From Natrarchaeobaculum sulfurireducens (lineage in GTDB: Archaea; Halobacteriota; Halobacteria; Halobacteriales; Natrialbaceae): a stretch of 64,000 nt of DNA. Each line of letters starts with the position of its first letter. Position 1 is the first letter of the stretch. The notes under the pieces are model-generated. The model saw only the letters and a program-made list of their open reading frames with translations. It was not told the DNA's origin and made no database searches. This document shows, one piece after another, positions 9,212 to 18,481 of the stretch. The stretch covers positions 310,001 to 374,000 of the forward strand of contig NZ_CP024047.1 in the NCBI RefSeq assembly GCF_003430825.1, read 5' to 3'. The translations under genes and the position numbers were made by a program.

Positions 9212-10000
9212 ATGAAACGTCGGCATTACCTCGCTGCAGTAGCTAGCGGCGTCAGCACCGGGCTTGCAGGCTGTGTCTTTGAAAACAGGTCTTTTGATGA
9301 AACAAACAACACCAGTCACACAAATACCAACAATACTAATCAGACATCCAATAGCCACGAAGGCTTAGTTTATCCAGATGAATGCCCAGTTACACAAGAT
9401 CTTACTGTACCAATCCCAAGCGAGTTTGATGAAGAAACAGCCATCTCATTTGTTTCAGAATATGAAGAAGAATATACAACCAAAAGTGTGAACGTTCAAT
9501 ACAAATATTGGGATATTACGAACGAACCATCCACATCCATTGAACACACAACTGTCGATAATTCTGCACTAATTGTGGAAACACAAACAATCTGGTCAGG
9601 TTCCACCGACGTAGACGTAGAAATTCGTGCTGAGCCACGAAACCAAACGCCTGATAGCGTCGATCCCATTAATGTCGAAGAATTATCAGAAGAAGCATCT
9701 CCTGCAAGAAATATTGCTCATGATGCAGTCGATGAAGATCGTGTAAAACGCTGGAGAGATAGAACCCAAATTTATAATAAACTTACTGAACAGATCGCAT
9801 CTGGCCAAAGCAATACTGATGAATACTACGTAACAGTAGAAGATACCCCTGTGTCCCTCACCATCACATCACATTCCACCGACATTATAGACGGTAACAT
9901 AATAGCTTGGTATTATATTGATGATGTCGTAATTAGAAGAACTGAAGATGAAGATATATACCCAAATGAAGGCTCAATCGTAGAATGTATTTCTGATTAA
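9212..10000 (+). CDS. AT-rich orphan lipoprotein, function unknown
   Basis: The 262-residue product (start at 9212) begins with MKRRHYLAAVASG and a lipobox LAGC, so it is a membrane-anchored exported lipoprotein. A short Asn/Thr/Ser-rich linker (about residues 26-47, several NxS/T sites) leads into a 210-residue domain with no family I recognise. The lysine, asparagine and isoleucine content and A/T-ending codons are very unlike the surrounding genes, which points to recent acquisition or to a poorly ameliorated accessory gene. An ATG at 9191 is in frame but would place seven extra residues before the twin basic motif. It stands alone, next to a transposase relic. Confidence 0.82.
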   Translation: MKRRHYLAAVASGVSTGLAGCVFENRSFDETNNTSHTNTNNTNQTSNSHEGLVYPDECPVTQDLTVPIPSEFDEETAISFVSEYEEEYTTKSVNVQYKYWDITNEPSTSIEHTTVDNSALIVETQTIWSGSTDVDVEIRAEPRNQTPDSVDPINVEELSEEASPARNIAHDAVDEDRVKRWRDRTQIYNKLTEQIASGQSNTDEYYVTVEDTPVSLTITSHSTDIIDGNIIAWYYIDDVVIRRTEDEDIYPNEGSIVECISD

Positions 10001-10300
10001 TCTGTTTATATTATAGTTCGAGAAGAAGGCAACGAGTTCATCATCACTATGTTAGACCGGGGTGACATACTCCGGAGAGTGGTCGCTGTCGGACCTATGC
10101 ATTATTCTCTAGCTTCATAACACGTCCCCGGTCGCCAAAACGGCTTACGAACGCGATAGTCCCCAGCGCGTGGCGTATCGGTCGTCCTGACAGTCATCGC
10201 TTCTCGAGGAGAGTCGGCGTCTCGGTATACGACAGGTCGACAGAGTCGGACCGACGTGCTGGACGGAGCGTTTTTGCGATCGGTTGCCGAACAGGGACGT
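10001..10300. other. Intergenic region upstream of galT
   Basis: The first 100 bp remain AT-rich like the lipoprotein gene. GC returns to chromosomal level at about 10130, marking the right edge of the islet. A small inverted repeat (CCGGGGTGACATACTCCGG) lies near 10059-10077. No gene is supported here; the galT start at 10301 follows a short T-run at 10271. Confidence 0.45.
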
Positions 10301-11302
10301 ATGGCCATCGAGTTCACCGCACACACTGACGAGGCACGATTTTACAGTCCGATGGCGGACTTCGAGGAGGACGCCGTCGAGATCGAGTTCCGCGAAGATC
10401 CGTTGACGGGCCAGCAGACCCGCATCGTCCCGCAGGTGTTCCCAATGCCGGAGGAACGCCCGGATATCTCGGCGTACGTCTCCGACGACGAGGGCTGTTT
10501 CTTCTGTCCCGACATGGTCGAGGAGGCGACGCCCGAGTATCCCGACTTCGTCGAGGCCGACCGCGGCTCCGTCGGCGAGTCTACCGCGTTCCCGAACCTC
10601 TTCCCGTATGCGAAACACGCGAACGTCGTCGTACTCACCGAAGACCACTTCGTCCCGATCGACGAGTTCCCCGCCGAACGGCTCCGTGATGGCATCGCCA
10701 ACGCCCTCGAGTACGTCCACGACGTCCGTGCCCACGAATCCGCCGAGTACGGCTCGATCAATATGAACATCCTTCCCTCCTCGGGGAGCAGCGTCGTCCA
10801 CCCCCACCTCCAGTCGATCGTCGACGACCACGGGACGAACGACACGCGCCGGCGCGTCGCGGCCGAACGCGCGTTCCACGCAGATCACGGCCGCACCTAC
10901 TGGGAGACATTGCTCGAGACAGAACGCGACGGCGACCGGTACGTGGACTCGACGGGGGCAGTCGAGTGGCTCGCCCCCTTCGCGCCGATTCACCACTGGC
11001 ACGTCGTCGGCGTCACGGACGTGACCGGCGTTCCCGACCCCGACGACGACGTGGTGGCCGACATCGCGGCCGGCCTCGAGAACGTCCTCGCCTACTACGA
11101 CTCGCTGGGGCTCAACGCCCACAACTTCTCGATTCACCTGAACGAGGGTGAGGCCTCGCCGGTCGTCATCGACGTCGTTGCCCGCTCGCCGTTCGACGAT
11201 GACTACGTCTCCGACGCCTTCTTCCTCCAGACGCTCCACGACGAGCGCGTGGTCGACGCCGCTCCTGAGGAGTACGCTCCCGACGTTGCCGCCTACTTCT
11301 AG
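10301..11302 (+). CDS. galT: Galactose-1-phosphate uridylyltransferase family protein (HIT superfamily)
   Basis: The 333-residue protein has the GalT layout. C66 and C69 in GCFFCPD form half of a zinc site. The segment FPNLFPYAKHANVVV precedes a substrate-facing strand, and the active-site motif reads SVVHPHLQS (H167-P-H169), with H169 as the likely nucleophile accepting UMP. A later FSIHLNEGE segment is also typical. The family moves UMP between UDP-glucose and galactose-1-phosphate; the archaeal members are divergent, so the physiological sugar is uncertain. The in-frame ATG at 10256 adds 15 residues that look unlike coding sequence, so I use 10301. It is convergent with serB. Confidence 0.82.
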   Translation: MAIEFTAHTDEARFYSPMADFEEDAVEIEFREDPLTGQQTRIVPQVFPMPEERPDISAYVSDDEGCFFCPDMVEEATPEYPDFVEADRGSVGESTAFPNLFPYAKHANVVVLTEDHFVPIDEFPAERLRDGIANALEYVHDVRAHESAEYGSINMNILPSSGSSVVHPHLQSIVDDHGTNDTRRRVAAERAFHADHGRTYWETLLETERDGDRYVDSTGAVEWLAPFAPIHHWHVVGVTDVTGVPDPDDDVVADIAAGLENVLAYYDSLGLNAHNFSIHLNEGEASPVVIDVVARSPFDDDYVSDAFFLQTLHDERVVDAAPEEYAPDVAAYF

Positions 11303-11348
11303 GGGAGGGCCTCACCGCCAGAGGCCGTGACCGATTACCCGATTCGGC

Positions 11349-12002
11349 TCAACTGTCCGCCGTGAGTACGCCGTCGTCGACCAATACCTCACGGGCCTCG
11401 TCCATCGAGGTGACGACGACCCCACAGTGTGGTTCGACCGCGGGTTTCGGATCGAAGCCGATCGCACGCCCGGCGACGTTCAGCATCGGCAGGTCGTTCG
11501 CGCCGTCACCGACCGCGACGGTCGCTTCGAGATCGACGCCGACCTCAGCGGCCAAGTTCTCGAGCGCGTCGTCTTTGGTGCCCTCGATGAGCGGCCCCTC
11601 GACGTCCCCGGTCAGCTCGCTGCCGTCTTCGCTTCGAGGCAGGCGGTTCGAGACGATGTGGTCGACTGACGCACCCTCGCGCTCGAGGGCAGCTTCGACG
11701 CCGCGTTCGAACCCGCCAGTCAGGATCGCCGTCGTCACGCCAGCGTCGTTTAGCTCCTCGATCAGGTCGGCTGCGCCGGGACGGAGTTCGACCTCGGCAA
11801 AGGCGGCGTCGGCCTCTGCTGCCGGCAGCCCCTCGAGCAACGCCGCTCGCTCGCGGAGGCTTTCGGCGTAGCCGATCTCGTCGTTCATCGCTCGCTCGGT
11901 GATCTCGGCCATCTCGTCGGCGACGTCACGGCGCTTGCCGAGCAGTACGGTCATTTCCGAATCGGAGAGCGTCCCATCGAAGTCGAACGCGACGACTGTC
12001 AT
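11349..12002 (-). CDS. serB: Phosphoserine phosphatase
   Basis: This 217-residue HAD enzyme carries the serB motifs: VAFDFDGTLSDSE at the start (nucleophile D7, acid/base D9), TAILTGGFERGVEAAL (motif II), and VAVGDGANDLPML (motif III/IV) near residue 170. It would hydrolyse phosphoserine to serine, the last step of the pathway whose first enzyme, serA, lies at 45.5 kb. The frame is open upstream to 12161 but the extra 53 residues lack HAD features; the ATG at 12002 immediately precedes the nucleophile strand. The gene for a lipoprotein lies upstream on the same strand. Confidence 0.92.
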   Translation of the reverse strand: MTVVAFDFDGTLSDSEMTVLLGKRRDVADEMAEITERAMNDEIGYAESLRERAALLEGLPAAEADAAFAEVELRPGAADLIEELNDAGVTTAILTGGFERGVEAALEREGASVDHIVSNRLPRSEDGSELTGDVEGPLIEGTKDDALENLAAEVGVDLEATVAVGDGANDLPMLNVAGRAIGFDPKPAVEPHCGVVVTSMDEAREVLVDDGVLTADS

Positions 12003-12081
12003 CGAGTGGGCCTTGTGACCCGCCGGATAAACCAGTTCAGGTTTCGCCTCGACGGGAGCCGGTGTCACCGCAGTGAACGGG

Positions 12082-12657
12082 TCACGACAGTTCGTCCGCC
12101 CAGCGGTCCCGAACGGCCGCTCCTGTGCCATCGCTGTCGAACGTCTCCGTCCCGTCGCCACCGTTCGTGAACGTGACGCGGACGTCGTCGGTCGCCCACC
12201 GTTCCGCCACGCGAATCAGGCGCGCCTGATGGGCACCGACGTCGTCCATCCCGCGCCGTCGGATGCAGACGTAGCAGTGGACGGTCCGACCATCGCGGAC
12301 GACGTGGGTGACGCGGGCGTCAGTCGACCCCGCCGCGGAGGTGACGATGACCCCGACCAGCATCGACGCCGACAGATCCGTCCCGTCGACGAACGCACGC
12401 TCTTCCTCCGCGACCTCGAGATCTAACGCTGTGGCAACCGCCTCGGGCGGCTCGAGTCGCTCTACGTGGTCCGGAGCCGCCACCAGAACCGCGCCGTCCG
12501 GCCTGAGCCACCACCCGCTCAGCGAGGAGAAGTCGATGGTCTCGAACTCGAGTCTGTCGGCGCGAAACGCCGGGCGAGAACACAGGGTTGGAAGCGAGGT
12601 CGTACAGCCGGCGAGCCCGACGCTTCCGGCAGTCGCGAGGAGGGTCCGTCGACGCAT
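12082..12657 (-). CDS. Tat-type lipoprotein, function unknown
   Basis: With the start at 12657 the product has 191 residues and opens with MRRRTLLATAGSVGLAGC, a twin-arginine signal and lipobox typical of haloarchaeal lipoproteins. The mature part is an alpha/beta sequence of about 170 residues without a motif I can name. An ATG seven codons upstream (12678) is also possible. It lies 79 bp before serB on the same strand, so the two may share a transcript, although no functional link is apparent. Confidence 0.78.
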   Translation of the reverse strand: MRRRTLLATAGSVGLAGCTTSLPTLCSRPAFRADRLEFETIDFSSLSGWWLRPDGAVLVAAPDHVERLEPPEAVATALDLEVAEEERAFVDGTDLSASMLVGVIVTSAAGSTDARVTHVVRDGRTVHCYVCIRRRGMDDVGAHQARLIRVAERWATDDVRVTFTNGGDGTETFDSDGTGAAVRDRWADELS

Positions 12658-12854
12658 CGTCTCTCTAACTGTCGTCATGGATCAAAGACGTTCGCGATCT
12701 CAGTGTCCGAATCCAGCACGTGACGCCGGAGCTGACGGGCGTCCTCTCTGCGCCGTCAGACGGTCGTAGTCCCGGTGGACCTCGAACGGCGGCGATGATC
12801 ATCCGTCGCCGACGTCGGCGTTCGGATCAGCCCTCGGCTGTCGCTTCGGCTGGT

Positions 12855-14015
12855 TCACGCGCTGTCCGCCGACTCGTCCTCGAGCCGTTCGTCGAACCGG
12901 TACTCGCTATCCTGGTCGGCTTCGAGAAAGCTCAGCTCGCGCTGTGGGAACGGGATCGTGATTCCGGCCTCGTCGAACGCCTCGTAGACGCCGCGATTGA
13001 TCCGGTCGACTGCGCGTTTTTCCACCAGCGGGTGGTTGATGTAGACGCGGAGTTCGAACACCAGCGCCGAGTCGCCGAACTCGAGAAAGAGCAGTTTCGG
13101 CGCGGGAGAGTCCCGAACGAGTGGACACGCGTTACACACCTCGAGAACGAGCGATTCGACCTGCTCGTGGTCGGTTCCGTAGGCAGCCGTGATCGGGATT
13201 CGAAGCCGCATGTGGCGTTGTGGGGCGCTCTCGTTGACCACCTGCGTCGAGTTCAACACCGCGTTGGGAACCGTCACGAGGAGGTTATCCTCGGTCAGTA
13301 CCGTCGTGCTACGGATGCCGACGTCGGTGACGGTGCCACGCATATCGTCTTCGACGCGGATCACGTCGCCGATTTTGTACGTGTTGTCGAAATACAGCGC
13401 GATGCCGCCGATTAAATTGCTGATCGCGTCCTGGGCTGCAAAGCCGACCACGATGCCGAGAATCCCTGCCGAGGCGAGAAACGGCGTCAGCTCGAGGTTC
13501 CAGACCGACAACAACAGCAACACTGCCCCGGCGACCACGGTGACCGTCCAGAGGTTGGCGAACATCGGTGCGAACTCGTAGTTCGTCTCGCCTTCTTGCA
13601 GGAACTCGAGCCACCGGCGGCCGATCCGAATCGACGCTCGAGCCCAGAGAACGATCAGTGCGGTCGCGATGAGACCGACCACGACCGGCGTCGACTCGAG
13701 GAGGTCGAGCACGAGCAGGCTGAGGTAAACGCCCAACAGCCCGATGGTGATGGCACCCGGCGTGTCGATCTCTGCGAGAGCCGCCCGCCCGAACGTCGTC
13801 TCGGCGTGCTCGCCGTCGAGATACCGCCCACTAACCCAGTGGACGAGCCGCGCCAGCAGGATCGAGCCGGCGACGATGAGCGCGACCACCAGCCAGTTCT
13901 GCTCGAGTCCGGCCGCCCACTCCCCGAACGGGAGCGACTCCGTCGTCGTCGCCTCGAGCGCCGCTCGTGCCGTGCCATCGGCTTCGAGCCACGAGCGTCC
14001 GGCGGCGAAAGACAT
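12855..14015 (-). CDS. MscS-family mechanosensitive channel
   Basis: The 386-residue protein has three to four N-terminal membrane helices and then the glycine/alanine-rich pore helix LASAGILGIVVGFAAQDAISNLIGGIALYF (about residues 182-211, given here only by its ends). A beta domain follows, with RVEDDMRGTVTDVGIRSTT and the VPNAVLNSTQVVN segment that is highly conserved in MscS. The C-terminal alpha/beta domain completes the cytoplasmic vestibule. Such channels open under membrane tension to relieve hypo-osmotic shock, an obvious need for a halophile. It is divergent from the next EamA gene, and the two share the 150-bp region between them. Confidence 0.93.
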   Translation of the reverse strand: MSFAAGRSWLEADGTARAALEATTTESLPFGEWAAGLEQNWLVVALIVAGSILLARLVHWVSGRYLDGEHAETTFGRAALAEIDTPGAITIGLLGVYLSLLVLDLLESTPVVVGLIATALIVLWARASIRIGRRWLEFLQEGETNYEFAPMFANLWTVTVVAGAVLLLLSVWNLELTPFLASAGILGIVVGFAAQDAISNLIGGIALYFDNTYKIGDVIRVEDDMRGTVTDVGIRSTTVLTEDNLLVTVPNAVLNSTQVVNESAPQRHMRLRIPITAAYGTDHEQVESLVLEVCNACPLVRDSPAPKLLFLEFGDSALVFELRVYINHPLVEKRAVDRINRGVYEAFDEAGITIPFPQRELSFLEADQDSEYRFDERLEDESADSA

Positions 14016-14164
14016 CGAGTAACGGGTTGTTAACCGAGGAGTAAATACTGTTGGATCTCGTGGACCGCCGGTATCACAACGTTGAGGCGTCGCCCGTTCG
14101 CACTATCGACGATGGGTCCGTTCGAACTGGCGAGGGCACGGACGCCACGCGCGGAGGGGAGCCG

Positions 14165-15061
14165 ATGACGAGCGCGACGCTCGAGGTCGTCGCGCTTGCA
14201 CTGCTCCCGGCGATCCTTTGGGGGTTGGCCCCGATCTTCGACAAACGCGGAATGGCCGCCGGTGGCGGCTCCGTCCAGGGGTCGCTGGTCGTCGTGGTTG
14301 TCGACTCGTCGATCTATTTTACGGTGATCGCCATCCTCTATGGCTCTTCGGCGTTTTCGGGGCTCACACTCGAGGTCTTGCTCGTCTTCGTGTTCGCCGG
14401 CGTCGTCGGCACGGCGCTCGGCCGGATCACGATCTTCGTCGGCGTCGATAAAGTCGGGGCAAGTCTCAATAGTACGATCCTTAGCACGCGGCCGCTGTTC
14501 GCGACGGCCATCGCCTTCGCCGTCCTCGGTGAACCGTTCGGCCCCATTACCGGTGTTGGCATCGTGATCCTCGTCGCTGGCCTCTCCGTCCTGACGCTCT
14601 CTCAGGGCGGCGATCTCGAGGGTTGGCAGCCCAGCGACCTGCTGTGGCCGATCGCAGCCGCCGCCACCTTCGCCGTCGCCAACGTCGCCCGCCGGTACGG
14701 CATGCTCGAGACGCCCATCTCGGCGCTCGAGGCCGTCGCGATCAACGAGGCCGCAGGCTTCGTCGCGCTCGCGGCGTACGTGGCGACCGTTGGCGGTCGG
14801 GAGGTCCTCGCGAAGCCGCGAGCCTCGTATCGCTACTTCGTCGTCAGCGGCGTCTTGACGACCGTCGCGATGCTCTCGTTGATGACTGCACTGGGGCTCG
14901 AGGAGGGTCGCATCGCCATCGTCGATCCGCTCGTCGCGACCGCACCGTTTTTCACCCTGCTGTTTGCCGCCATCCTCTTGCGCGACCTCGAGCGGGTGAC
15001 ACGCGGCGTCGTGGTCGGTGCCGTCCTCGTGGTCGTCGGAGCGGTGTTGATTACGCTCTGA
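14165..15061 (+). CDS. EamA/DMT-superfamily transporter (second copy type)
   Basis: The 298-residue frame from the ATG at 14165 has about ten membrane helices with the two-repeat EamA pattern. It starts at LLPAILWGLAPIFDKRGMA, which places a charged residue cluster at the end of helix 1 as in DMT proteins, and ends with helix 10 (VVGAVLVVVGAVLI). The upstream open frame to 14051 is hydrophilic and is not included. It is shorter than the transporter at 1553-2593 and lacks the long tail. Substrate unknown. Confidence 0.85.
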   Translation: MTSATLEVVALALLPAILWGLAPIFDKRGMAAGGGSVQGSLVVVVVDSSIYFTVIAILYGSSAFSGLTLEVLLVFVFAGVVGTALGRITIFVGVDKVGASLNSTILSTRPLFATAIAFAVLGEPFGPITGVGIVILVAGLSVLTLSQGGDLEGWQPSDLLWPIAAAATFAVANVARRYGMLETPISALEAVAINEAAGFVALAAYVATVGGREVLAKPRASYRYFVVSGVLTTVAMLSLMTALGLEEGRIAIVDPLVATAPFFTLLFAAILLRDLERVTRGVVVGAVLVVVGAVLITL

Positions 15062-15171
15062 GGGGACTGGCTTACGTGTCGGGTGCCCGATCACTCCTGT
15101 TGCGTTCGACGGTCGGCTTCGGGTGTCGAAAACGGGCGCGTTTTTACCGTCGGGTTCCGTAACAGAACGGT

Positions 15172-16383
15172 GTGACGGAAGTACTGCTTATCGTAGGGAT
15201 CGCCGTTGCGGTGTTCGTCGGCTACAACATCGGCGGCGCGACGACCGGCGTGGCGTTCGGCCCAGCCGTTGGCGCACACGTACTCTCGACGGTCGGGGCG
15301 GCCGTGTTGATGTCGATTTTCTTCTTCATCGGTGGCTGGCTCATCGGCCCGGCCGTCGTCGAAACGCTCGGGGAGGGCATCATCGAAGAGGAGGGGCTGT
15401 TGACGCTCGAGACGGGAATCGGCATCCTCTTTTTCATCGGGTTGGCGCTGTTTTTCGGCAACCTCTTCGGCGTTCCCTCCTCGACGTCGATGACCGCTGT
15501 CGGTGCCATCGCCGGACTTGGGCTGGCCACGGGAACGCTCGACTGGGCGACCATGGGCGAGATCGTCTCCTGGTGGGTCGTCGCCCCGATCGTCGCCTTC
15601 TGGATCAGCGGCGTTATCGGGCGGTATTTCTATCCGGCGATCAACGAGTGGGTCGCCATCTCCCGTCGTGAGACACACCTCTGGGTCGTCGACCGATCCT
15701 CGACGATTCCGAAAGTCAGCGTCGCCGAAGGAACCGACCGACGCGAGATCACCGGCTCGCTGATCGTCGTCGCCATCGGGTGTTACATGGCCTTTAGCTC
15801 CGGCGCGTCGAACGTCGCGAACGCGGTCGCCCCGCTGGTCGGTGCCGGAGCGCTCGAGTTCGAGGAGGGCGTCCTCGCCACCTTCTCGAACATGGAGTGG
15901 GGTGTTATCATCGCTGGCGTCGCCGTCACGATCGGCGCGTTTACCATCGCTCGCCGGACGCTCGAAACGATGGGCAACGACATCACGAATCTGCCCTTGA
16001 CCGCTGCGGTCGTCGTCATGACGGTCTCGGCGACGATCGTCACGTTGTTGTCTGCGATCGGGATTCCCGTCCAGCTCGTGATCGTCGCGACGATGAGTAT
16101 CGTCGGGCTCGGCTGGGGCCGGGCGACCCGAACCACGACCGTCTCGGACGCGGTTCGCGGCCGCGAGGAGACGACTGTCTCCGTCGGCGCGCTAACCGCC
16201 GAAGAGGAGGGGGAAACGGTTCCCCAGATCGGCGAGGAGGAAGTCGGGGACATCCCGAAGGCTTCGGAGCTGTTCGACCCGTCGACGACCGCCCGCGTGA
16301 TCGCTATCCAGAACTTCGTGCCGGTGCTGGCGACGATCGGTGCCTACCTCACCTTCCGGTTCGTCCCCATCTTCGGCTTCTGA
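15172..16383 (+). CDS. PiT-family inorganic phosphate transporter
   Basis: This 403-residue membrane protein starts at a GTG and begins with a helix carrying VGYNIGGATTGVAFGPAV, followed in the second half by YMAFSSGASNVANAVAPLVG. These paired G-A-(N/T)-x-(V/T)-(A/G)-N repeats are the PiT (PHO-4) signature for low-affinity phosphate symport. FFGNLFGVPSSTSMTAVGAIAG adds the central PST motif. A hydrophilic loop of about 60 residues near 320-380 separates the last helices. It could serve general phosphate uptake; it is not adjacent to a PhoU-like gene. Function is firm at the family level, the co-transported ion is not known. Confidence 0.92.
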   Translation: MTEVLLIVGIAVAVFVGYNIGGATTGVAFGPAVGAHVLSTVGAAVLMSIFFFIGGWLIGPAVVETLGEGIIEEEGLLTLETGIGILFFIGLALFFGNLFGVPSSTSMTAVGAIAGLGLATGTLDWATMGEIVSWWVVAPIVAFWISGVIGRYFYPAINEWVAISRRETHLWVVDRSSTIPKVSVAEGTDRREITGSLIVVAIGCYMAFSSGASNVANAVAPLVGAGALEFEEGVLATFSNMEWGVIIAGVAVTIGAFTIARRTLETMGNDITNLPLTAAVVVMTVSATIVTLLSAIGIPVQLVIVATMSIVGLGWGRATRTTTVSDAVRGREETTVSVGALTAEEEGETVPQIGEEEVGDIPKASELFDPSTTARVIAIQNFVPVLATIGAYLTFRFVPIFGF

Positions 16384-16500
16384 GCGCCCGCGCGGCCGAC
16401 ACGTGGTCACCGACTGGTCGAACTGCCTACGTCCGTGTCCCTGGTTCGCATTCTCCCTATATATGTTGGGTGTTTCTCACGACCACGACGTTCTTTTCGC

Positions 16501-16510
16501 GGAACGTTCC
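16501..16510. promoter_or_regulatory. 10-bp perfect palindrome upstream of the ferredoxin gene
   Basis: GGAACGTTCC reads the same on both strands and lies about 72 bp before the ferredoxin ATG. It could be an operator or chance; no regulator is known to me for it. Confidence 0.25.
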
Positions 16511-16581
16511 GATTCTGATTCAAAAACAATTGAGGATCGAACAGCAAGCTATACCAGTACGGGACGTGAACCCCCAAGGTG

Positions 16582-16971
16582 ATGCCCACGGTAGAATACC
16601 TCAACTACGAAGTAGTGGACGACAACGGCTGGGACATTTACGACGAAGGAGTCTTCGAGCAGGCTGCCGAGGAAGGCCTCGACGAAGAAGACTACGGAAC
16701 GCTCGAGGTCAACGAGGGCGAGTACATCCTCGAGGCCGCCGAGGCGCAGGGCTACGACTGGCCCTTCTCGTGCCGTGCCGGCGCGTGTGCGAACTGTGCC
16801 GCGATCGTCGTCGACGGCGAGATCGAGATGGACATGCAGCAGATCCTCTCGGACGAAGAGGTCGACGAGAAGAACGTTCGCCTGACCTGCATCGGCTCGG
16901 CCGAGACGGACGAGGTCAAGATCGTCTACAACGCGAAGCACCTCGACTACCTGCAGAACCGCGTCATTTAA
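16582..16971 (+). CDS. Halobacterial-type [2Fe-2S] ferredoxin
   Basis: The 129-residue protein matches the well-known halobacterial plant-type ferredoxin in length and sequence. A halophile-specific acidic insertion (about residues 11-40) precedes the beta-grasp core, and the cluster ligands are C64, C69 and C72 in CRAGACANC plus C103 in LTCIGS. In haloarchaea it accepts electrons from pyruvate and 2-oxoglutarate oxidoreductases. The start is the ATG at 16582, since the preceding GTG at 16579 would add one residue; an AAGGTG sequence directly before the ATG may aid initiation. The gene is monocistronic, with a T-run terminator candidate behind it. Confidence 0.96.
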   Translation: MPTVEYLNYEVVDDNGWDIYDEGVFEQAAEEGLDEEDYGTLEVNEGEYILEAAEAQGYDWPFSCRAGACANCAAIVVDGEIEMDMQQILSDEEVDEKNVRLTCIGSAETDEVKIVYNAKHLDYLQNRVI

Positions 16972-16988
16972 ACTGACGCTCACCACCG

Positions 16989-16997
16989 CGTTTTTTG
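16989..16997 (+). terminator. T-run terminator candidate after the ferredoxin gene
   Basis: A run of six T residues flanked by GC sequence occurs about 20 bp after the ferredoxin stop. Archaeal transcripts often end at such oligo-T tracts. No hairpin is needed or clearly present. Confidence 0.35.
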
Positions 16998-17125
16998 GCC
17001 GTCATCGCGAGAGCCGTTGGCTCGTCGCTCCCCGAGGCGGCTTCATCGATAGCCCGCTCGAACTCGAGTTTCCGGTCAGCTTCTCGTCGGCAGCCGAAAA
17101 CCTAAGGGCACCACGCTTCCCACAC

Positions 17126-18136
17126 GTGTCTGTGACGTTCGCGCTCGCGTCGACGCCAGACCTCCTTCGACTCGTTGCCCTCCCGGTTTTCGCCTGGGTC
17201 GCCGTCCGGGACATCAAAACACGACGGGTCTCGAGTGGGGTCTGGATCCCACTTGCGTTGCTCGGCGGCGTCTTGCTCGTCTGGGACGGCTGGATCGCCC
17301 GGAGTGCCGGCGGAACCGTCTGGACCCACGAGTTTCTCCTCCCGGCGATGATCAGCATGGGGTTCGTCGTCCCCATCGCCTACCTGTTCTGGTGGGTCGG
17401 CGGTTTCGGTGGGGCCGACGCGAAGGCACTCATGGTGCTCGCCGTTCTCTTCCCGACCGTCCCGCGCTACGCCGTCGGTGACTGGACGCTCCCGCTCGCG
17501 AGTCCGCCTATCGGCGCGTTCTCGTTTACGATCCTGACCAACGCCGTGCTCGTGGGCGTTCTCATCCCCATCGTCCTCGCGATCCGCAACGCCGCTGCCG
17601 GTCGCGTCGGCACCGTCATGTTCGTCGGCTGGCCCGTCTCGGTCGAGCGCATCCCCGAGACGCACGGCCGTCTCCTCGAGACCGAAAGCGGGCTCTCCCG
17701 TGGCGGCCTCGACCTCGACGCGCTGCGAATGTACCTCCGCTGGCGGGGGCGCTCGCTGTCGGACGTCCGCGAGAACCCGGAGTACTTTCGGGACCCGGCG
17801 ACGCTCCCTGACGACCCAAATCCGCCGACCGACGGTGCTATCACCGCCGAAGTCAGAAGCGACGGCGGCACCCTCGAGCGTGACACCGACGATGACGCAG
17901 CGACGCCGCCGATCGATCACGACTTCGACGATCCCTGGGGTGCTGTGGCGTTTCTCGAGGACATCGACCACTCCGCGTACGGGACGACCCCCGAGGAACT
18001 CCGGGAGGGACTCGAGGTCCTCGCGAGCCGTGATCGGGTCTGGATCTCACCAGGGATGCCGTTTCTCGTCCCCGTCTTCGTCGGCCTGGTGATCGCGTTC
18101 ACCTACGGTGACCTGTTGATGAGTCTGCTCGTCTGA
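17126..18136 (+). CDS. pibD: Archaeal prepilin/preflagellin peptidase (PibD type)
   Basis: The 336-residue A24-family membrane aspartic peptidase cleaves class III signal peptides of archaellins and pilins on the cytoplasmic side. The two expected catalytic aspartates are seen as D29 in VAVRDIKTRRVS and D98 in GGFGGADAKAL, the latter being the G-x-x-x-G-x-G/A-D family motif. About six membrane helices occur before residue 165. A long acidic hydrophilic region (about 170-300) then precedes a final helix, a layout also found in haloarchaeal PibD. The start is a GTG at 17126. No pilin or archaellum genes are adjacent in this window. Confidence 0.88.
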   Translation: MSVTFALASTPDLLRLVALPVFAWVAVRDIKTRRVSSGVWIPLALLGGVLLVWDGWIARSAGGTVWTHEFLLPAMISMGFVVPIAYLFWWVGGFGGADAKALMVLAVLFPTVPRYAVGDWTLPLASPPIGAFSFTILTNAVLVGVLIPIVLAIRNAAAGRVGTVMFVGWPVSVERIPETHGRLLETESGLSRGGLDLDALRMYLRWRGRSLSDVRENPEYFRDPATLPDDPNPPTDGAITAEVRSDGGTLERDTDDDAATPPIDHDFDDPWGAVAFLEDIDHSAYGTTPEELREGLEVLASRDRVWISPGMPFLVPVFVGLVIAFTYGDLLMSLLV

Positions 18137-18180
18137 CCGGCCTCGAACTGATCCGGCCGAGGTCAGCCTGACGGGCCGCC

Positions 18181-18405
18181 CTACTTGAGTCGGTCGTACA
18201 GTGGAACGAGCGCGGTCCAGAACAGAACGAACGCCGTGCCGACGGCGACGATCGCGAGCCAGGCGGTTCCCGTCCCCGAGGGAAGACCCCCGGCGAGTAG
18301 CGCGACCGTCCCGAGGAACAACAGGACACAGACGACGACGCTCCCGACCTCGAGCGTCGTCGCGACGGGATGGGCGCGAAATCGGGCGGCGATTCCGGCG
18401 AGCAT
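18181..18405 (-). CDS. Small two-helix membrane protein, function unknown
   Basis: A 74-residue product with two clear hydrophobic helices (about 16-40 and 45-66) and a short basic end (LYDRLK). Such small proteins are common and conserved in haloarchaea but uncharacterised. It is convergent with pibD and lies in tandem with the HIT gene. Confidence 0.7.
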   Translation of the reverse strand: MLAGIAARFRAHPVATTLEVGSVVVCVLLFLGTVALLAGGLPSGTGTAWLAIVAVGTAFVLFWTALVPLYDRLK

Positions 18406-18481
18406 ACGCGAGACTCACGCGGCACCGACTAAACGCTCACGGCTGCAGCTCGTCTTCGGCGACGGTAGTTGACGCCCGTTT

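Noticed and set aside
10145-11239. 364-residue minus-strand frame opposite galT
   Set aside because: Antisense shadow; Val/Asp/Arg-rich composition.
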